A DNA stretch of 64,000 nucleotides, taken from NCBI RefSeq assembly GCF_900055185.1, contig NZ_FIZX01000002.1:252586-316585 (forward strand), read 5' to 3'. Position 1 is the stretch's first letter, and every line of letters starts with the position of its first letter. Below, piece after piece: positions 12,149-21,020 of the stretch. The notes beneath the pieces were generated by a model. It saw nothing but the letters and a program-made list of their open reading frames with translations, made no database searches and was not told the origin of the DNA. This DNA comes from Grimontia celer (GTDB lineage: Bacteria > Pseudomonadota > Gammaproteobacteria > Enterobacterales > Vibrionaceae). The translations under genes were made by a program, and so were the position numbers.

Positions 12149-13279
12149 TTACTCCTGCGCATTGGCAGTGAGTGGGACCGGGTCATCACCCTCTGGGCGA
12201 TGGATCAACGCCTGTTCATTGCTGTCGAACAGGTGAATATCGTCCGGTGAACAGTGCAGAGAGACGGTCTGGAAAGCTTTCACGGCATTGTCGCCGGGAA
12301 TGTGAACCTTGAATCCATCTTCGCCGCAATATTGGCCGAACAGGTAGGTACTGTTGCCAAGGCGTTCCACCACTTCACTGTGAAATTGGAAATTAAAGCC
12401 CGGGCCTTCACCGATCTGAATATGCTCAGGTCGGATGCCGACTGTCACTGCTTCGCCTTCGCTGACCTCGCGGTTAACCTTGAGGGTGAGTGTTTGGCCA
12501 TCAGGCATAGTGACTGCGACTTCATTGCCGTTGGTGGCAGAAATGCGGCCGGGGACAAAGTTCATTTTCGGTGAACCAATGAAACCTGCCACGAACAGAT
12601 TCGCTGGATTGTGATATAGCGCCAAAGGTGAGCCAACTTGTTCCACATTTCCTGCTCTGAGCACCACGATTTTGTCCGCGAGCGTCATTGCTTCGACCTG
12701 GTCATGGGTCACGTAAATCATGGTGTTTTTGAGTTCTTGGTGCAGCTTGGCGATCTGAAGGCGCATTTCAACGCGAAGCTCTGCATCCAGGTTGGAGAGG
12801 GGTTCATCGAACAGGAAGACTTTCGGATCTCGCACAATTGCCCGGCCAATAGCGACACGTTGACGTTGACCGCCTGAAAGTGCCTTGGGCTTTCTGTCCA
12901 GTAGGGCTTCAAGTTGCAGGGTTTTCGCTGCCCGGTCGACGTGCTTGTCGATCTCCGCTTTGTCCACCCCATTCATTTTCAGTCCAAAGCCCATGTTTTC
13001 CCTGACCGTCATATGCGGATAGAGCGCATAAGACTGGAAAACCATGGCGACGCCACGGTCGGCAGGGTCAACATCGTTCACCTCTGTGCTATTGATGGCA
13101 ATGGTGCCGTCAGAGATGGTTTCGAGACCTGCGACCAGACGCAGCAACGTGGACTTGCCACAACCGGAAGGTCCTACGAATACCACGAACTCTCCCCCGT
13201 TGATATCGAGGTCGATACCGTGAATCGTTTCGATTTTACCAAAGCGCTTAATAACATTTCTCAGTGTGATGTCAGCCAT
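12149..13279 (-). CDS. Sugar ABC transporter ATP-binding protein (MalK/UgpC type)
   Basis: 376 residues from the ATG at 13279, preceded by AGGAA at 7-nt spacing; an in-frame ATG six codons upstream lacks this. The sequence shows Walker A GPSGCGKS, signature [14 protein letters not shown], Walker [13 protein letters not shown], the H-loop THD, and a C-terminal TOBE/MalK-like regulatory domain (about 235-370) with VGIRPEHI. It energises uptake through the two permeases on the divergent plus-strand arm, to which no other ATPase gene is adjacent. It is the first gene of the minus-strand arm. Confidence 0.95.
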   Translation of the reverse strand: MADITLRNVIKRFGKIETIHGIDLDINGGEFVVFVGPSGCGKSTLLRLVAGLETISDGTIAINSTEVNDVDPADRGVAMVFQSYALYPHMTVRENMGFGLKMNGVDKAEIDKHVDRAAKTLQLEALLDRKPKALSGGQRQRVAIGRAIVRDPKVFLFDEPLSNLDAELRVEMRLQIAKLHQELKNTMIYVTHDQVEAMTLADKIVVLRAGNVEQVGSPLALYHNPANLFVAGFIGSPKMNFVPGRISATNGNEVAVTMPDGQTLTLKVNREVSEGEAVTVGIRPEHIQIGEGPGFNFQFHSEVVERLGNSTYLFGQYCGEDGFKVHIPGDNAVKAFQTVSLHCSPDDIHLFDSNEQALIHRPEGDDPVPLTANAQE

Positions 13280-13371
13280 ACTGCAGTTCCTATGCAATCA
13301 ATTTCTTTTGGGGTGAGCGGATTTCGTCGTTTCGGTCACCCTTTTTTAAAAATAGGCGGTTTTTCGACGAA

Positions 13372-13385
13372 TGGAAACGTTTACA
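13372..13385. promoter_or_regulatory. LacI/GalR-family operator between divergent arms
   Basis: TGGAAACGTTTACA is a near-perfect inverted repeat centred on CG and fits the GalR/LacI-family consensus TGNAAACGNTTNCA. It lies in the 226-bp gap between the ATPase gene (-) and the permease gene (+), where a single bound repressor dimer could control both arms. That the LacI protein of this locus is the one that binds is inferred. Confidence 0.75.
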
Positions 13386-13505
13386 TTGTCCATTTTGTGA
13401 ACTAGTTTTAAACAATGAACTCGTGATGGTTACATTTTAGTAACAAAAAATGCGTCGGATACCGCGCGTTGTTAGTTCATCAACGTTAAAAAAACAGGAC
13501 GTAAT

Positions 13506-14408
13506 ATGACTGGGCATTCCTCACTAACATCCAAGCCTTCCGCTGTTCAGCGAAGTCAGTTGGCAATGGCTCCATGGATCTTCCTCGCACCTGCAATTTT
13601 GGTCTTTGCGGTGTATGTTCTTTACCCCATTGGTCAAAGTGTCTGGCTCAGTTTTTTTGAGTGGGACGGTCTGGGTGAAAAAACCTGGGTTGGCTGGGAA
13701 AACTACATTGAGCTTTTCGATTCAGAAGCGTTTTACACCTCTTTGGTGAATAACTTCCTCTGGATGATTCTTTTCATGCTTGCCCCCCCGATTGGTCTTC
13801 TGATTGCCCTCTTTCTCAATCAGCAGGTGGCAGGTATCCGCCTTATCAAGGCGCTGTTCTTCTTCCCCTTCGTGATCTCTCAAGTGGTGGTGGGCTTGGT
13901 ATTCGCCTGGTTCTACGACCCCTCGTTTGGTTTATTGACGCAATTTATTGTCGCGCTGGGATTTGATCCTATCTCAATACTTGCTGATGAAGATCTGGTC
14001 ACTTACGGCATCATCGCTGCTGGGCTTTGGCCTCAGGTGGCGTACTGCATGATTCTTTACCTGACAGGTCTTAACAACCTTGACCCAGAACAGCTGGAAG
14101 CCGCGCGCCTTGACGGCGCAAGGGGCTGGCGAATGATGTGGTACGTGGTGGTGCCGCAGCTCAAACCGGCGACTTTCATCGCCGTGGTTGTGACGGTCAT
14201 CGGTGCGCTGAGGTCATTTGACTTAGTGGCGACCATGACAGCGGGTGGCCCTTGGGGCAGCTCGACGGTACTGGCGTACCTGATGTATGAAGAGTCAATT
14301 TTCAATTACCGTATGGGTTATGGTGCAGCGGTCGCCGTGGTGCTCTTCCTGATTATGGATATCTATATCGCCTGGTTCCTCTGGCGAATGCTGAAAGGAG
14401 AGCGTTGA
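13506..14408 (+). CDS. Sugar ABC transporter permease (MalF type)
   Basis: A 300-residue inner-membrane permease with six predicted hydrophobic segments. The EAA loop that docks on the ATPase is clear (EAARLDGARGWRMMWYVVVP, about residues 197-216), and the N-terminus contains the FLAPAILVFAVYVLYPI segment typical of MalF/UgpA-type subunits. The ribosome site is AGGACG before ATG. It is the first gene of the plus-strand arm; the second permease begins 1 nt after its stop. Confidence 0.95.
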   Translation: MTGHSSLTSKPSAVQRSQLAMAPWIFLAPAILVFAVYVLYPIGQSVWLSFFEWDGLGEKTWVGWENYIELFDSEAFYTSLVNNFLWMILFMLAPPIGLLIALFLNQQVAGIRLIKALFFFPFVISQVVVGLVFAWFYDPSFGLLTQFIVALGFDPISILADEDLVTYGIIAAGLWPQVAYCMILYLTGLNNLDPEQLEAARLDGARGWRMMWYVVVPQLKPATFIAVVVTVIGALRSFDLVATMTAGGPWGSSTVLAYLMYEESIFNYRMGYGAAVAVVLFLIMDIYIAWFLWRMLKGER

Positions 14409-14409
14409 T

Positions 14410-15261
14410 ATGTTTCCTAGACCGATTGAACAACGCGGCAAAGTTGCCAACGCTACTTATCGCATCTCGCTCTACATTGCTGTATGTCTTTGGCTGATCC
14501 CTCTCGCTGCGGTATTGATGACATCCGTGCGTTCCATCGCCGATATCAATGCCGGTAATTACTGGGGCATGCCCGATGAACTGCAGTTTGTTGAAAACTA
14601 CACTCAGGTGTTCACAGCAACACCTATGGCGCGCTACCTGCTAAACAGCCTGCTGATTTGTATTCCGGCAGTAGCAGGGGCGGTGGTGTTATCGACCCTC
14701 GCGGGCTTCGCATTGGCGAAATATAAGTTTCGCGCCAACATCTGGCTCTTTGCTCTGTTTATCGGCGGCAACTTTGTCCCGTTTCAGATTCTGATGATTC
14801 CGGTCCGTGACCTGACGATCAGCCTTGGTCTTTATGACACCCACTGGGCGCTGATTTTCTTCCATGTTGCCTTCCAAGCCGGTTTCTGCACCCTCTTTAT
14901 GCGTAACTTTATGGTCGGTATTCCCGATGCCCTGATTGAGGCAGCCCGTGTAGAAGGGGTCAGCGAGTGGCGCATTTTCTGGTACGTGGTTCTCCCATTA
15001 GTGAGACCCGCACTGGCAGCTTTGTCTGTTTTGGTCTTTACCTTTATTTGGAACGACTTTTTCTGGGCACTGGTGCTCGTTCAAAGTGATGAAGTTCGTC
15101 CTGTCACCGCAGGCCTGAACGCATTGCAAGGACAATGGCTTGCATCCTGGCAGTACATGTCCGCAGGCGCAGTCATCGCTGCACTTCCGCCTGTGGCACT
15201 GTTTTTCACGATGCAACGCCACTTTATTGCTGGATTAACCTTGGGCGCTACCAAAGGTTGA
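14410..15261 (+). CDS. Sugar ABC transporter permease (MalG type)
   Basis: 283 residues, the second membrane subunit of the importer. The EAA motif reads EAARVEGVSEWRIFWYVVLP (about 177-196), and an N-terminal transmembrane segment leads into LMTSVRS, typical of MalG/UgpE subunits. It follows the MalF-type gene with a 1-nt gap (AGGAGAGCG before TTGATATG), so the two subunits are translationally linked. It pairs with the MalF-type subunit and the ATPase of the opposite arm. Confidence 0.95.
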   Translation: MFPRPIEQRGKVANATYRISLYIAVCLWLIPLAAVLMTSVRSIADINAGNYWGMPDELQFVENYTQVFTATPMARYLLNSLLICIPAVAGAVVLSTLAGFALAKYKFRANIWLFALFIGGNFVPFQILMIPVRDLTISLGLYDTHWALIFFHVAFQAGFCTLFMRNFMVGIPDALIEAARVEGVSEWRIFWYVVLPLVRPALAALSVLVFTFIWNDFFWALVLVQSDEVRPVTAGLNALQGQWLASWQYMSAGAVIAALPPVALFFTMQRHFIAGLTLGATKG

Positions 15262-15292
15262 TCCCGGTTTAACGAAAGTAAGGATGAAGGAT

Positions 15293-16528
15293 ATGAGAAC
15301 GCTTGCTAAGAAAAGCTTGGGCATGATCAGCGGTCTGATGCTGGCGCTCAGTGGTTCAGTAACCGCAGGGACGCTGGTGATCAACTCTGATGCCTCAGAC
15401 CCCGCTCCAAAGAAAGCGTGGGCAGAGGTGATTGAAAAGTTCGAACAGGCTAACCCGGACATCAAGGTGAAATATAACCTTTATGACCACGAAGCCTACA
15501 AGACCACGATTCGCAACTGGCTGGTGACTTCCCCACCTGATGTGGTGTTCTGGTACGCGGGTAACCGCATGAAAACCTTTGTAGATCGCGGTCTTTTTGA
15601 AGATGTGAGCGACATGTGGCAAGCCAATGGCATGACCACGGACTTCGCAAGTGCCATGCCAGCTATGACGGTTAAAGGTAAGCAATATGGTGTGCCCTAC
15701 ACCTATTACCAGTGGGGCATCTACTACCGTAAAGACCTGTTCGAAAAATACGGTATTGCGGTACCTAAAACCTGGGAAGATTTGGTCGCTGCTTCTAAAA
15801 CGCTGAAAGACAATGGTGTGACGCCATTTACTATTGGTACCAAGTATCTATGGACAGCGGCAGGCTGGTTCGATTACCTGAACATGCGCGTCAATGGTCT
15901 CGACTTCCATATCGACCTGATGGACGGCAAAGTGCCTTATACCGACCCGCGCGTAAAAGCGGTGTTTGAAAAATGGAACGATTTGGTTGAACCGGGCTAC
16001 TACCTCGACAATCACGCGTCTTACTCATGGCAGGAAGCGCAACCGTTCCTGTATAACGGTGAAGCTGCGATGTACCTGATGGGTAACTTCCTCGCTGCGA
16101 ACTTTACTGATGAAGTGCGTCCAAATATGGGCTTCTTCCAGTTTCCAGTGATTGATGCCAACGTGCCAATGGCAGAAGATGCACCAATGGATACGCTGCA
16201 CATTCCTTCTAAAGCGAAGAATAAAGAAGATGCGCGTAAGTTCCTGGCGTTTGTTGCGCAGCCTGAAATCCAGACCATGATCAACGACGCGCTGCTGCAA
16301 ATTCCAACCAACAACAAAGCAACACCGAAGGAAGATGAGTTCCTGAATGCAGGTGTGGTGATGTTGGGCGAAGCTGCAGGGACAGCGCAGTTCTATGACC
16401 GTGACACCGACCCAGCTATGGCGAAAGAAGGTATGAAGGGTTTCCAGCAATACATGGTTCACCCAGATCGTATCGACAAGATCCTAGAGAAATTGGAAAA
16501 AACGCGTAAGCGTACTTTCAAGCAATAA
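15293..16528 (+). CDS. Galactoside ABC transporter solute-binding protein
   Basis: 411 residues from the ATG at 15293, which has AAGG at 9-nt spacing; an in-frame ATG at 15284 lies directly on that AAGG and is less likely. A signal peptide (LGMISGLMLALSGSVTAG) is followed by a family-1 extracellular binding protein fold (TLVINSDASDPAPKKAWAEV, GVPYTYYQWGIYYRKDLF, AYKTTIRNWLVTSPPDV). It delivers the sugar to the two permeases. The exact ligand is not visible; the neighbouring alpha- and beta-galactosidases suggest galacto-oligosaccharides. A strong terminator follows. Confidence 0.93.
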   Translation: MRTLAKKSLGMISGLMLALSGSVTAGTLVINSDASDPAPKKAWAEVIEKFEQANPDIKVKYNLYDHEAYKTTIRNWLVTSPPDVVFWYAGNRMKTFVDRGLFEDVSDMWQANGMTTDFASAMPAMTVKGKQYGVPYTYYQWGIYYRKDLFEKYGIAVPKTWEDLVAASKTLKDNGVTPFTIGTKYLWTAAGWFDYLNMRVNGLDFHIDLMDGKVPYTDPRVKAVFEKWNDLVEPGYYLDNHASYSWQEAQPFLYNGEAAMYLMGNFLAANFTDEVRPNMGFFQFPVIDANVPMAEDAPMDTLHIPSKAKNKEDARKFLAFVAQPEIQTMINDALLQIPTNNKATPKEDEFLNAGVVMLGEAAGTAQFYDRDTDPAMAKEGMKGFQQYMVHPDRIDKILEKLEKTRKRTFKQ

Positions 16529-16555
16529 TCGATATATCAAATCGTTAGATGCAGA

Positions 16556-16588
16556 AGCGAGCGTTATTGAATAACGCTCGCTTTTTTA
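16556..16588 (+). terminator. Rho-independent terminator of the galactoside transport arm
   Basis: The stem AGCGAGCGTTAT/ATAACGCTCGCT with a short loop is followed by six T. It lies 28 nt after the binding-protein stop codon. Confidence 0.93.
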
Positions 16589-16685
16589 TACATATATGAG
16601 AGAGGAAAATTTATGCCGTACGCTATCGGCTTGTACTAAATTTAAGATCCCATTGTGTAAAACGATTTTCTGACGGGAAAGGGCA

Positions 16686-17048
16686 ATGCCAAATCTGATC
16701 AACACCAGTTACTCGAACAATATGTACCTCAATGCTCGCCAGCGCGAGAAGGATGAGGCGCAATATGGTGCGCGTAATGACAGTGTGAAAACAGATCAGT
16801 CGCTGACCCCCGCAGAGCGCGCTGAAATGCTCAGAAAAGAGCGCGAAGAGAAAATGAAAGCGGACAAAGCGCAGGAAGAATCGCCACAGCGTGGAGATTA
16901 CCGTGGCCTTATAGATCGCGTTGCTGAGCAGGAAGCCAAAATGGCGAAATTTTCCGCTTATACCCAGGGTCAGCAGCAACTTTTAAAGCAGGTCGAGAAA
17001 ACCATCACGCCGAATGCTGGCGAGACGAGTTACAACTTCAAGGTTTAG
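16686..17048 (+). CDS. Hypothetical charged helical protein
   Basis: 120 residues, not recognised. The start MPNLINTSYSNNMYLNARQ is preceded by GGGAAAGGGCA. The centre (about 45-75) is extremely rich in Glu, Lys and Arg (AERAEMLRKEREEKMKADKA) and should form a solvent-exposed helix or coiled coil; the C-terminus is polar (GETSYNFKV). There is no signal peptide or membrane segment, so it is presumably cytosolic. It stands alone between a terminator and a convergent hydrolase gene. The codon use and ribosome site support a real gene, but function is unknown. Confidence 0.6.
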   Translation: MPNLINTSYSNNMYLNARQREKDEAQYGARNDSVKTDQSLTPAERAEMLRKEREEKMKADKAQEESPQRGDYRGLIDRVAEQEAKMAKFSAYTQGQQQLLKQVEKTITPNAGETSYNFKV

Positions 17049-17082
17049 TGTCCGTAGCGCTTTCATTGGCTGGCGATACCAA

Positions 17083-17838
17083 TCAAATATCCACCACTTC
17101 CAAGTCGTGCTCTAACGTGTCATATATCCCAATACAAACCTTGTTGGCTGGCATGTAAAGAGGCGCATCTCCAGGCTTGAGTATTTGGCTGCCGCCCATG
17201 TCTTTATCTCCTATAAAATTGAGCGCATGAGGCCAATTACACTGGATCAGGATAGCGTTTGTTGTATCTGATAGAGCCTTTGGTGCTTTTGCATCAGCAG
17301 CTTGATCGCGCTTGCAGCCGGAGAGTGAGCGAGGCGCTGCTTCCATATATCCTGGCCATATAATGATATCTGGCATGTCGGGAGAGACTTCATTGAGAAA
17401 CCAGTCGATGTCATCAATTTCTCTGCAAATCACGACTCCAATGTCTAGGCCGTTGAGTGAGTAATTGCTTCGACCGGATCCCTCTGAAAATATACGCCTT
17501 TCGCTCGGTGTTAGGCCGACTTTGTGCCAACGAGACAACAAAGTCCCGCAGTGGCCAAGTAAAAGGTAGCTGTTGTATATCGCATCGTCGCAATAGGTCA
17601 GTGCCCCAACCATGATGTTTACTCTTGCTTGATATGCTGAGCTAGCAAGGAAATCAATAGCTTGCCGTGTGCTCTCTTGGTTGGAATGATTGAGTACTTC
17701 TCGATGGAAACCTGCTGTAGAAAGCTCTGGGAAGATAAGAAGATCCAGATAACTGTAGCGAGCGCAAATCCTGGATATTTCACGGATATTTTCTTCAAGG
17801 GTCCATGACATGGACATTTGGACAACGCCAACTTTCAA
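17083..17838 (-). CDS. Carbon-nitrogen hydrolase (nitrilase superfamily)
   Basis: 251 residues with the Glu-Lys-Cys triad in family order: Glu in LLIFPELSTAGF (about residue 39), Lys in RWHKVGLTPSERR (about 106) and Cys in GVVICREIDD (about 138). This superfamily hydrolyses amides or nitriles; the substrate is not readable. The start appears to be TTG at 17838, supported by a strong AGGAGGT at 6-nt spacing. The sequence around the Cys (CREIDD) departs from the CYDxRFPE pattern of Nit1/omega-amidase enzymes, so a less common branch is likely. Confidence 0.82.
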   Translation of the reverse strand: MKVGVVQMSMSWTLEENIREISRICARYSYLDLLIFPELSTAGFHREVLNHSNQESTRQAIDFLASSAYQARVNIMVGALTYCDDAIYNSYLLLGHCGTLLSRWHKVGLTPSERRIFSEGSGRSNYSLNGLDIGVVICREIDDIDWFLNEVSPDMPDIIIWPGYMEAAPRSLSGCKRDQAADAKAPKALSDTTNAILIQCNWPHALNFIGDKDMGGSQILKPGDAPLYMPANKVCIGIYDTLEHDLEVVDI

Positions 17839-18020
17839 AAATACCTCCTGTAACGTTCACTCATTCACGTTAGTAATCAGCTTGTTGGAGGTTAATCTGC
17901 CATAAAGTTGTTTTGGAAAAATCAGTAGAAGAGACATGCGCGAGGGATGTCATGAGAGTCGTTGAAATGCATGTTAAAACAGCTAAGCAAAGCTGCCATA
18001 GTTTGAGTCGGTTTACTCGC

Positions 18021-18386
18021 TTAAATCCATTCCTGCGCATCTGTTGACACTGTGACATCAGTTTCCAGCGTACCTGTATGCTGGGTGGAAGCTGGTTCAA
18101 TCATCATGAAGTGAGTATCTTCCTTTGCGATCGGACAATGTTCCACACCTTTTGGCACCACAAACAATTCGCCGGGATGGAGCACAATGTCTCTGTCGCG
18201 AAGCTTTAATGTCAGCTGACCCTTCAGCACCAGAAACAGTTCATCCTCATTCTCATGGCTATGCCATACAAGTTCACCACTTCCTTTGGCGATCTTCACC
18301 AATTGCCCGTTAGATTCAGCGATGATTTTAGGCGTCCAGATTTCGTTAAACAGTGAAAATTTGTTGGTCAGGGTAATTTTGTCCAT
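18021..18386 (-). CDS. Cupin-domain protein
   Basis: 121 residues from the ATG at 18386 (AAAGGAAG at 7-nt spacing); a longer frame upstream has no ribosome site. The single cupin domain shows the metal-binding motif WHSHENEDELFLVLKGQ (two His and a Glu) and the second motif VPKGVEHCP. It is a small cytosolic beta-barrel; family members include mannose-6-phosphate-isomerase-like and dioxygenase-like proteins, and the reaction cannot be assigned. It is upstream of the nitrilase-like gene on the same strand, separated by about 180 nt. Confidence 0.85.
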   Translation of the reverse strand: MDKITLTNKFSLFNEIWTPKIIAESNGQLVKIAKGSGELVWHSHENEDELFLVLKGQLTLKLRDRDIVLHPGELFVVPKGVEHCPIAKEDTHFMMIEPASTQHTGTLETDVTVSTDAQEWI

Positions 18387-18526
18387 CACATTACTTCCTT
18401 TGTTTGGGTATGAGCTTTTATGGCCATATTTTGGCCACCATTGTTCGCCATAATGCCATTTATTAACGCCTGTATTGCCCGCTTTGTTCGCTTTAATCAC
18501 CTAATCAAACAAGAGAGGGAAAGACG

Positions 18527-18631
18527 ATGAAAAAGCACCCAACCAAACACTCATTTACGCTCGGCATCCCATCCTGGCTTTGGCCGGTTTTGATCAGCAT
18601 GGTTTGGGTTATTCAGCTGGCGGCAGAATAA
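18527..18631 (+). CDS. Small predicted single-span membrane protein (34 aa)
   Basis: A 34-codon frame starts at ATG 18527 after an AGAGAGGGAAAGACG ribosome site and ends with TAA at 18631. It reads MKKHPTKHSF, a basic and polar N-terminus, then a Trp/Leu/Ile/Val-rich segment (SWLWPVLISMVWVIQLAA) ending in a single Glu, as expected for a one-helix inner-membrane peptide. It lies between the divergent cupin gene and the convergent EamA transporter gene, ending 12 nt from the latter. Function is unknown; the ribosome site and amino-acid pattern are the evidence that it is real. Confidence 0.5.
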   Translation: MKKHPTKHSFTLGIPSWLWPVLISMVWVIQLAAE

Positions 18632-18643
18632 AAAATAGAGCGC

Positions 18644-19543
18644 TTAGCGGTGTGCGTGGTACCAGCGCTTTACAGGCTCAGGTAAGCCAAACACACGCAG
18701 GTTTCCGCCAACAACCAGCATCACACCAAGCACCGATTGCCATGTCCATTCATAGTCTTCAAAAATGGTAGAGAGAGATAAGGCAACCAGTGGGAATAGG
18801 ACGGTGCAGTAAGCCGCTTTAGCCGCGCCAATGCGACCAACCAATGCAAGGTAGGTATTGAATCCGACCACAGAGCCAATGATGGCGAGATAAACCAACG
18901 CTGATACATATAACGGCGTGGTGGTGAAGGCGAGTGAGTGCCCCATCAGCAAAACGATGGCGAACAGATACAGCGCGCCATAACCCATGGCCCAGCCCGT
19001 TGTTGGCAACAGTGGCATGCCTTTTTGTTGGGCGCGGGCAGAAACCAGATTACCCATAGAAAAGAAATAGGTGCCAACAAAGGTAACGCCAAGGCCAAGC
19101 AAAATGGTGATATCCATGGCGGAGTGGATGAACTGGGCACCAAACAGCATCAATACGCCGGAGAAGCCCATTAGTGCGCCCTGAATAAAAGAAGCATCTG
19201 GTCGTTTTTTCTCAAGCCACCAGAGGTTAAGGGCGTTCAGGATTGGGGCGAGGGAAAAGACTACCGCGTTTAGGCCACTTGGAATGTATTGCGTAGCGAA
19301 GTAAAAACAGAGAAAGTTGTTCGAGAAAAGGCAAAGCGCCAACAGCACCGCCATCTTGTGATTTTCTATGGTAAGGCGGGGCAGCTTGCCACGAATGGCA
19401 AGCCATGCCAGAAGCGCAGCGGATGCAATAGCAAATCGCCACCCCACAGAGACAACCACCGGAGTATCTCCAATCTGGAAGGCTATCGCCAACCAGGTGG
19501 TTCCCCAGATTAAAACCGTGATGACGTACAGCGATGCGTTCAT
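18644..19543 (-). CDS. EamA/DMT-family transporter
   Basis: 299 residues from the ATG at 19543, which has AAGGGGAAG at good spacing; the frame is open for 24 further codons without a ribosome site. Ten hydrophobic segments in two EamA repeats are visible (ITVLIWGTTWLAI near the start, VGTYFFSMGNLVSARAQ near the middle, SVLGVMLVVGGNLRV near the end). Family members export metabolites or amino acids across the inner membrane. It is divergent from an AraC-family regulator, a common arrangement for DMT exporters, with a palindromic repeat in between. Confidence 0.9.
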   Translation of the reverse strand: MNASLYVITVLIWGTTWLAIAFQIGDTPVVVSVGWRFAIASAALLAWLAIRGKLPRLTIENHKMAVLLALCLFSNNFLCFYFATQYIPSGLNAVVFSLAPILNALNLWWLEKKRPDASFIQGALMGFSGVLMLFGAQFIHSAMDITILLGLGVTFVGTYFFSMGNLVSARAQQKGMPLLPTTGWAMGYGALYLFAIVLLMGHSLAFTTTPLYVSALVYLAIIGSVVGFNTYLALVGRIGAAKAAYCTVLFPLVALSLSTIFEDYEWTWQSVLGVMLVVGGNLRVFGLPEPVKRWYHAHR

Positions 19544-19985
19544 GACTTCCCCTTTTCGAGGGGCTGTTGGCCTTTGGTGATGATTTTTGCAGCAGTTTGT
19601 GGGGATTTTATGCAAGGCAGAGGCTTCGATGTGTAGCTAGCCTACATGAGAAGCCGATAACGCAGCAGAAATTCCCCACAAACGCTGCCCGAAGGGTTCT
19701 GCCCTAAGCGTTTTATGCTTTGTTGAGGTGTATTTGCTTAGAATAACTAGGCGGCACACACCTCGCCGCGCCTAAAACGCTTATGGCTAGAACAAAATTT
19801 AACCACCAAAGATCAACAGCCCCTAACGCCAACTATCGTTGTTTTTTCGTCAATCTATCTTCGAGCCATTTTTTACGCTTCCAGCATCTTGCGGTTTTTA
19901 TAGATTCTTGCGCTTTTTTCCCTCGAAGCATGTTCAACCAGCGGAAGTGCCGATATATTGAAAAAGAGAAAGGAGTGGTATTTCA
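19544..19985. other. 442-bp intergenic region between EamA and AraC genes
   Basis: More than half is the palindromic repeat at 19559-19824. The repeat begins only about 15 nt upstream of the EamA start codon, so it includes or displaces that gene's promoter. The remaining 160 nt before the AraC start are AT-rich and must hold its promoter; I see no clear operator there. Confidence 0.6.
19559..19824. repeat. Nested-palindrome repeat with terminal inverted repeats (MITE-like)
   Basis: The ends are inverted copies: 19559-19580 (AGGGGCTGTTG.. CTTTGGTG) and 19803-19824, matching at 19 of 22 positions. Inside lie two large palindromic modules. Module 1 (about 19590-19687) pairs GTTTGTGGGGA with TCCCCACAAAC around an inner GGCTTC/GAAGCC stem. 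Module 2 (about 19696-19793) pairs TAAGCGTTTTA with TAAAACGCTTA, with GAGGTGT/ACACCTC inside. There is no coding frame. The form suggests a non-autonomous mobile or REP-like element inserted between the EamA and AraC genes; similar sequences are, as far as I recall, dispersed in Vibrionaceae genomes. Confidence 0.7.
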
Positions 19986-20885
19986 ATGGACAAGGATTCG
20001 TCTCAAACCCTCAAAAGGCAGCGTGTTTACAATGTGTTGAAGGACAACACGGCGCGGCTGCACAATGAAATCTGGCAGGATAATGGCTTGGGGTCAGCCG
20101 TATGGAGTAACAGTCACGGCAGCGCCAGCTATGAAAAGCCGGGTCATCATACGTTGAGTTTCTATCTAAGCGGAGGACAGAACACCAAGCGCTGTTTGTC
20201 TGGCGGCGATATGTTTGGCGGGGAGGACAAACTCTGTCTAATGCCGACTGATCATCGTTCGCAATGGTCTTTTGCCGATCCTTTTAGCTTCTTCCATTTT
20301 TACTTCGAGCAAAAACATCTACAGAACTTTGCTGAGCAGGTATTCGACAAAGAAGGGCGGCATATTGAGCTTAAAGAATGCACTTTCGTTGATGACCCCT
20401 TCGTGAATCAACTGGTACGTCAGACCATGCTGCAGTTGGACTGGGAAAGTGATACCGACAAGCTGATGATGTCTCATGCCCAGCAAATGTTGCTGCTACA
20501 TCTGGTACGTCGTTATTGCCAGCTGCCTTTGCAATTGCCGCAATCGCAGGGTGGGCTCTCTCCGCAAAACCAAAGACTGGTCATGGAGTACATTGAAAGC
20601 CACCTCATGCAGTCTTTTACCTTGGCTGATTTGGCAACCTTGACGCAACTTAGTGAATTCCACTTCGCCCGCATGTTCAAAACCAGTTTTGACTGCACGC
20701 CACACCAATACGTTTTGTCACGCCGTATTGCACGCGCAAAAGATTTACTTCAGGAAAATATCCTGCCACTGGCTGAGATCGCGATGGCTTGTGGATTCTC
20801 TTCTCAACAGCACCTTTCCCAGCAGTTTAAACAACGTGTTGGCATGACGCCCGCCGCTTTCCGTAAGGCACAAAACCGCCGCTAA
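19986..20885 (+). CDS. AraC-family transcriptional regulator
   Basis: 299 residues. The C-terminal 100 residues carry two helix-turn-helix motifs: SFTLADLATLTQLSEFHFAR and PLAEIAMACGFSSQQHLSQQ, then FKQRVGMTPAAFRKAQ, the standard AraC/XylS signature. The N-terminal about 190 residues are a ligand-sensing region with a cupin-like segment (HHTLSFYLSGGQNTKRC). The ribosome site is AAAGGAG before ATG. It is divergent from the EamA transporter gene and so probably regulates it; the ligand is unknown. Confidence 0.93.
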   Translation: MDKDSSQTLKRQRVYNVLKDNTARLHNEIWQDNGLGSAVWSNSHGSASYEKPGHHTLSFYLSGGQNTKRCLSGGDMFGGEDKLCLMPTDHRSQWSFADPFSFFHFYFEQKHLQNFAEQVFDKEGRHIELKECTFVDDPFVNQLVRQTMLQLDWESDTDKLMMSHAQQMLLLHLVRRYCQLPLQLPQSQGGLSPQNQRLVMEYIESHLMQSFTLADLATLTQLSEFHFARMFKTSFDCTPHQYVLSRRIARAKDLLQENILPLAEIAMACGFSSQQHLSQQFKQRVGMTPAAFRKAQNRR

Positions 20886-20959
20886 TGTGGGTTTGAAAGC
20901 GCTTCTGCATGATCCTCACTTTTAATACACGTCTTTGCTTCTGTGGCGCTTAGATTGAG

Positions 20960-20986
20960 AAGTTGGGAAGGCTGAATTCCCAACTT
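20960..20986 (+). terminator. Hairpin after the AraC gene, probable weak terminator
   Basis: AAGTTGGGAA pairs perfectly with TTCCCAACTT around a 7-nt loop. Only a short T-containing tail (GGTCATTTATT) follows, so termination is plausible but not certain. Confidence 0.5.
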
Positions 20987-21020
20987 GGTCATTTATTGCG
21001 ACGCATAGGAGAGAGCCTGC

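Noticed and set aside
17076-17084. ATACCAATC, the same core as the ends of the repeat at 26649
   Set aside because: No inverted partner at a suitable distance; it overlaps the nitrilase stop and is probably chance or a decayed end.
17870-18100. A minus-strand frame between the nitrilase-like and cupin genes with a hydrophobic stretch
   Set aside because: It overlaps the cupin coding end by 80 nt in another frame and none of its Met codons has a ribosome site; it might be a remnant but is not supported.
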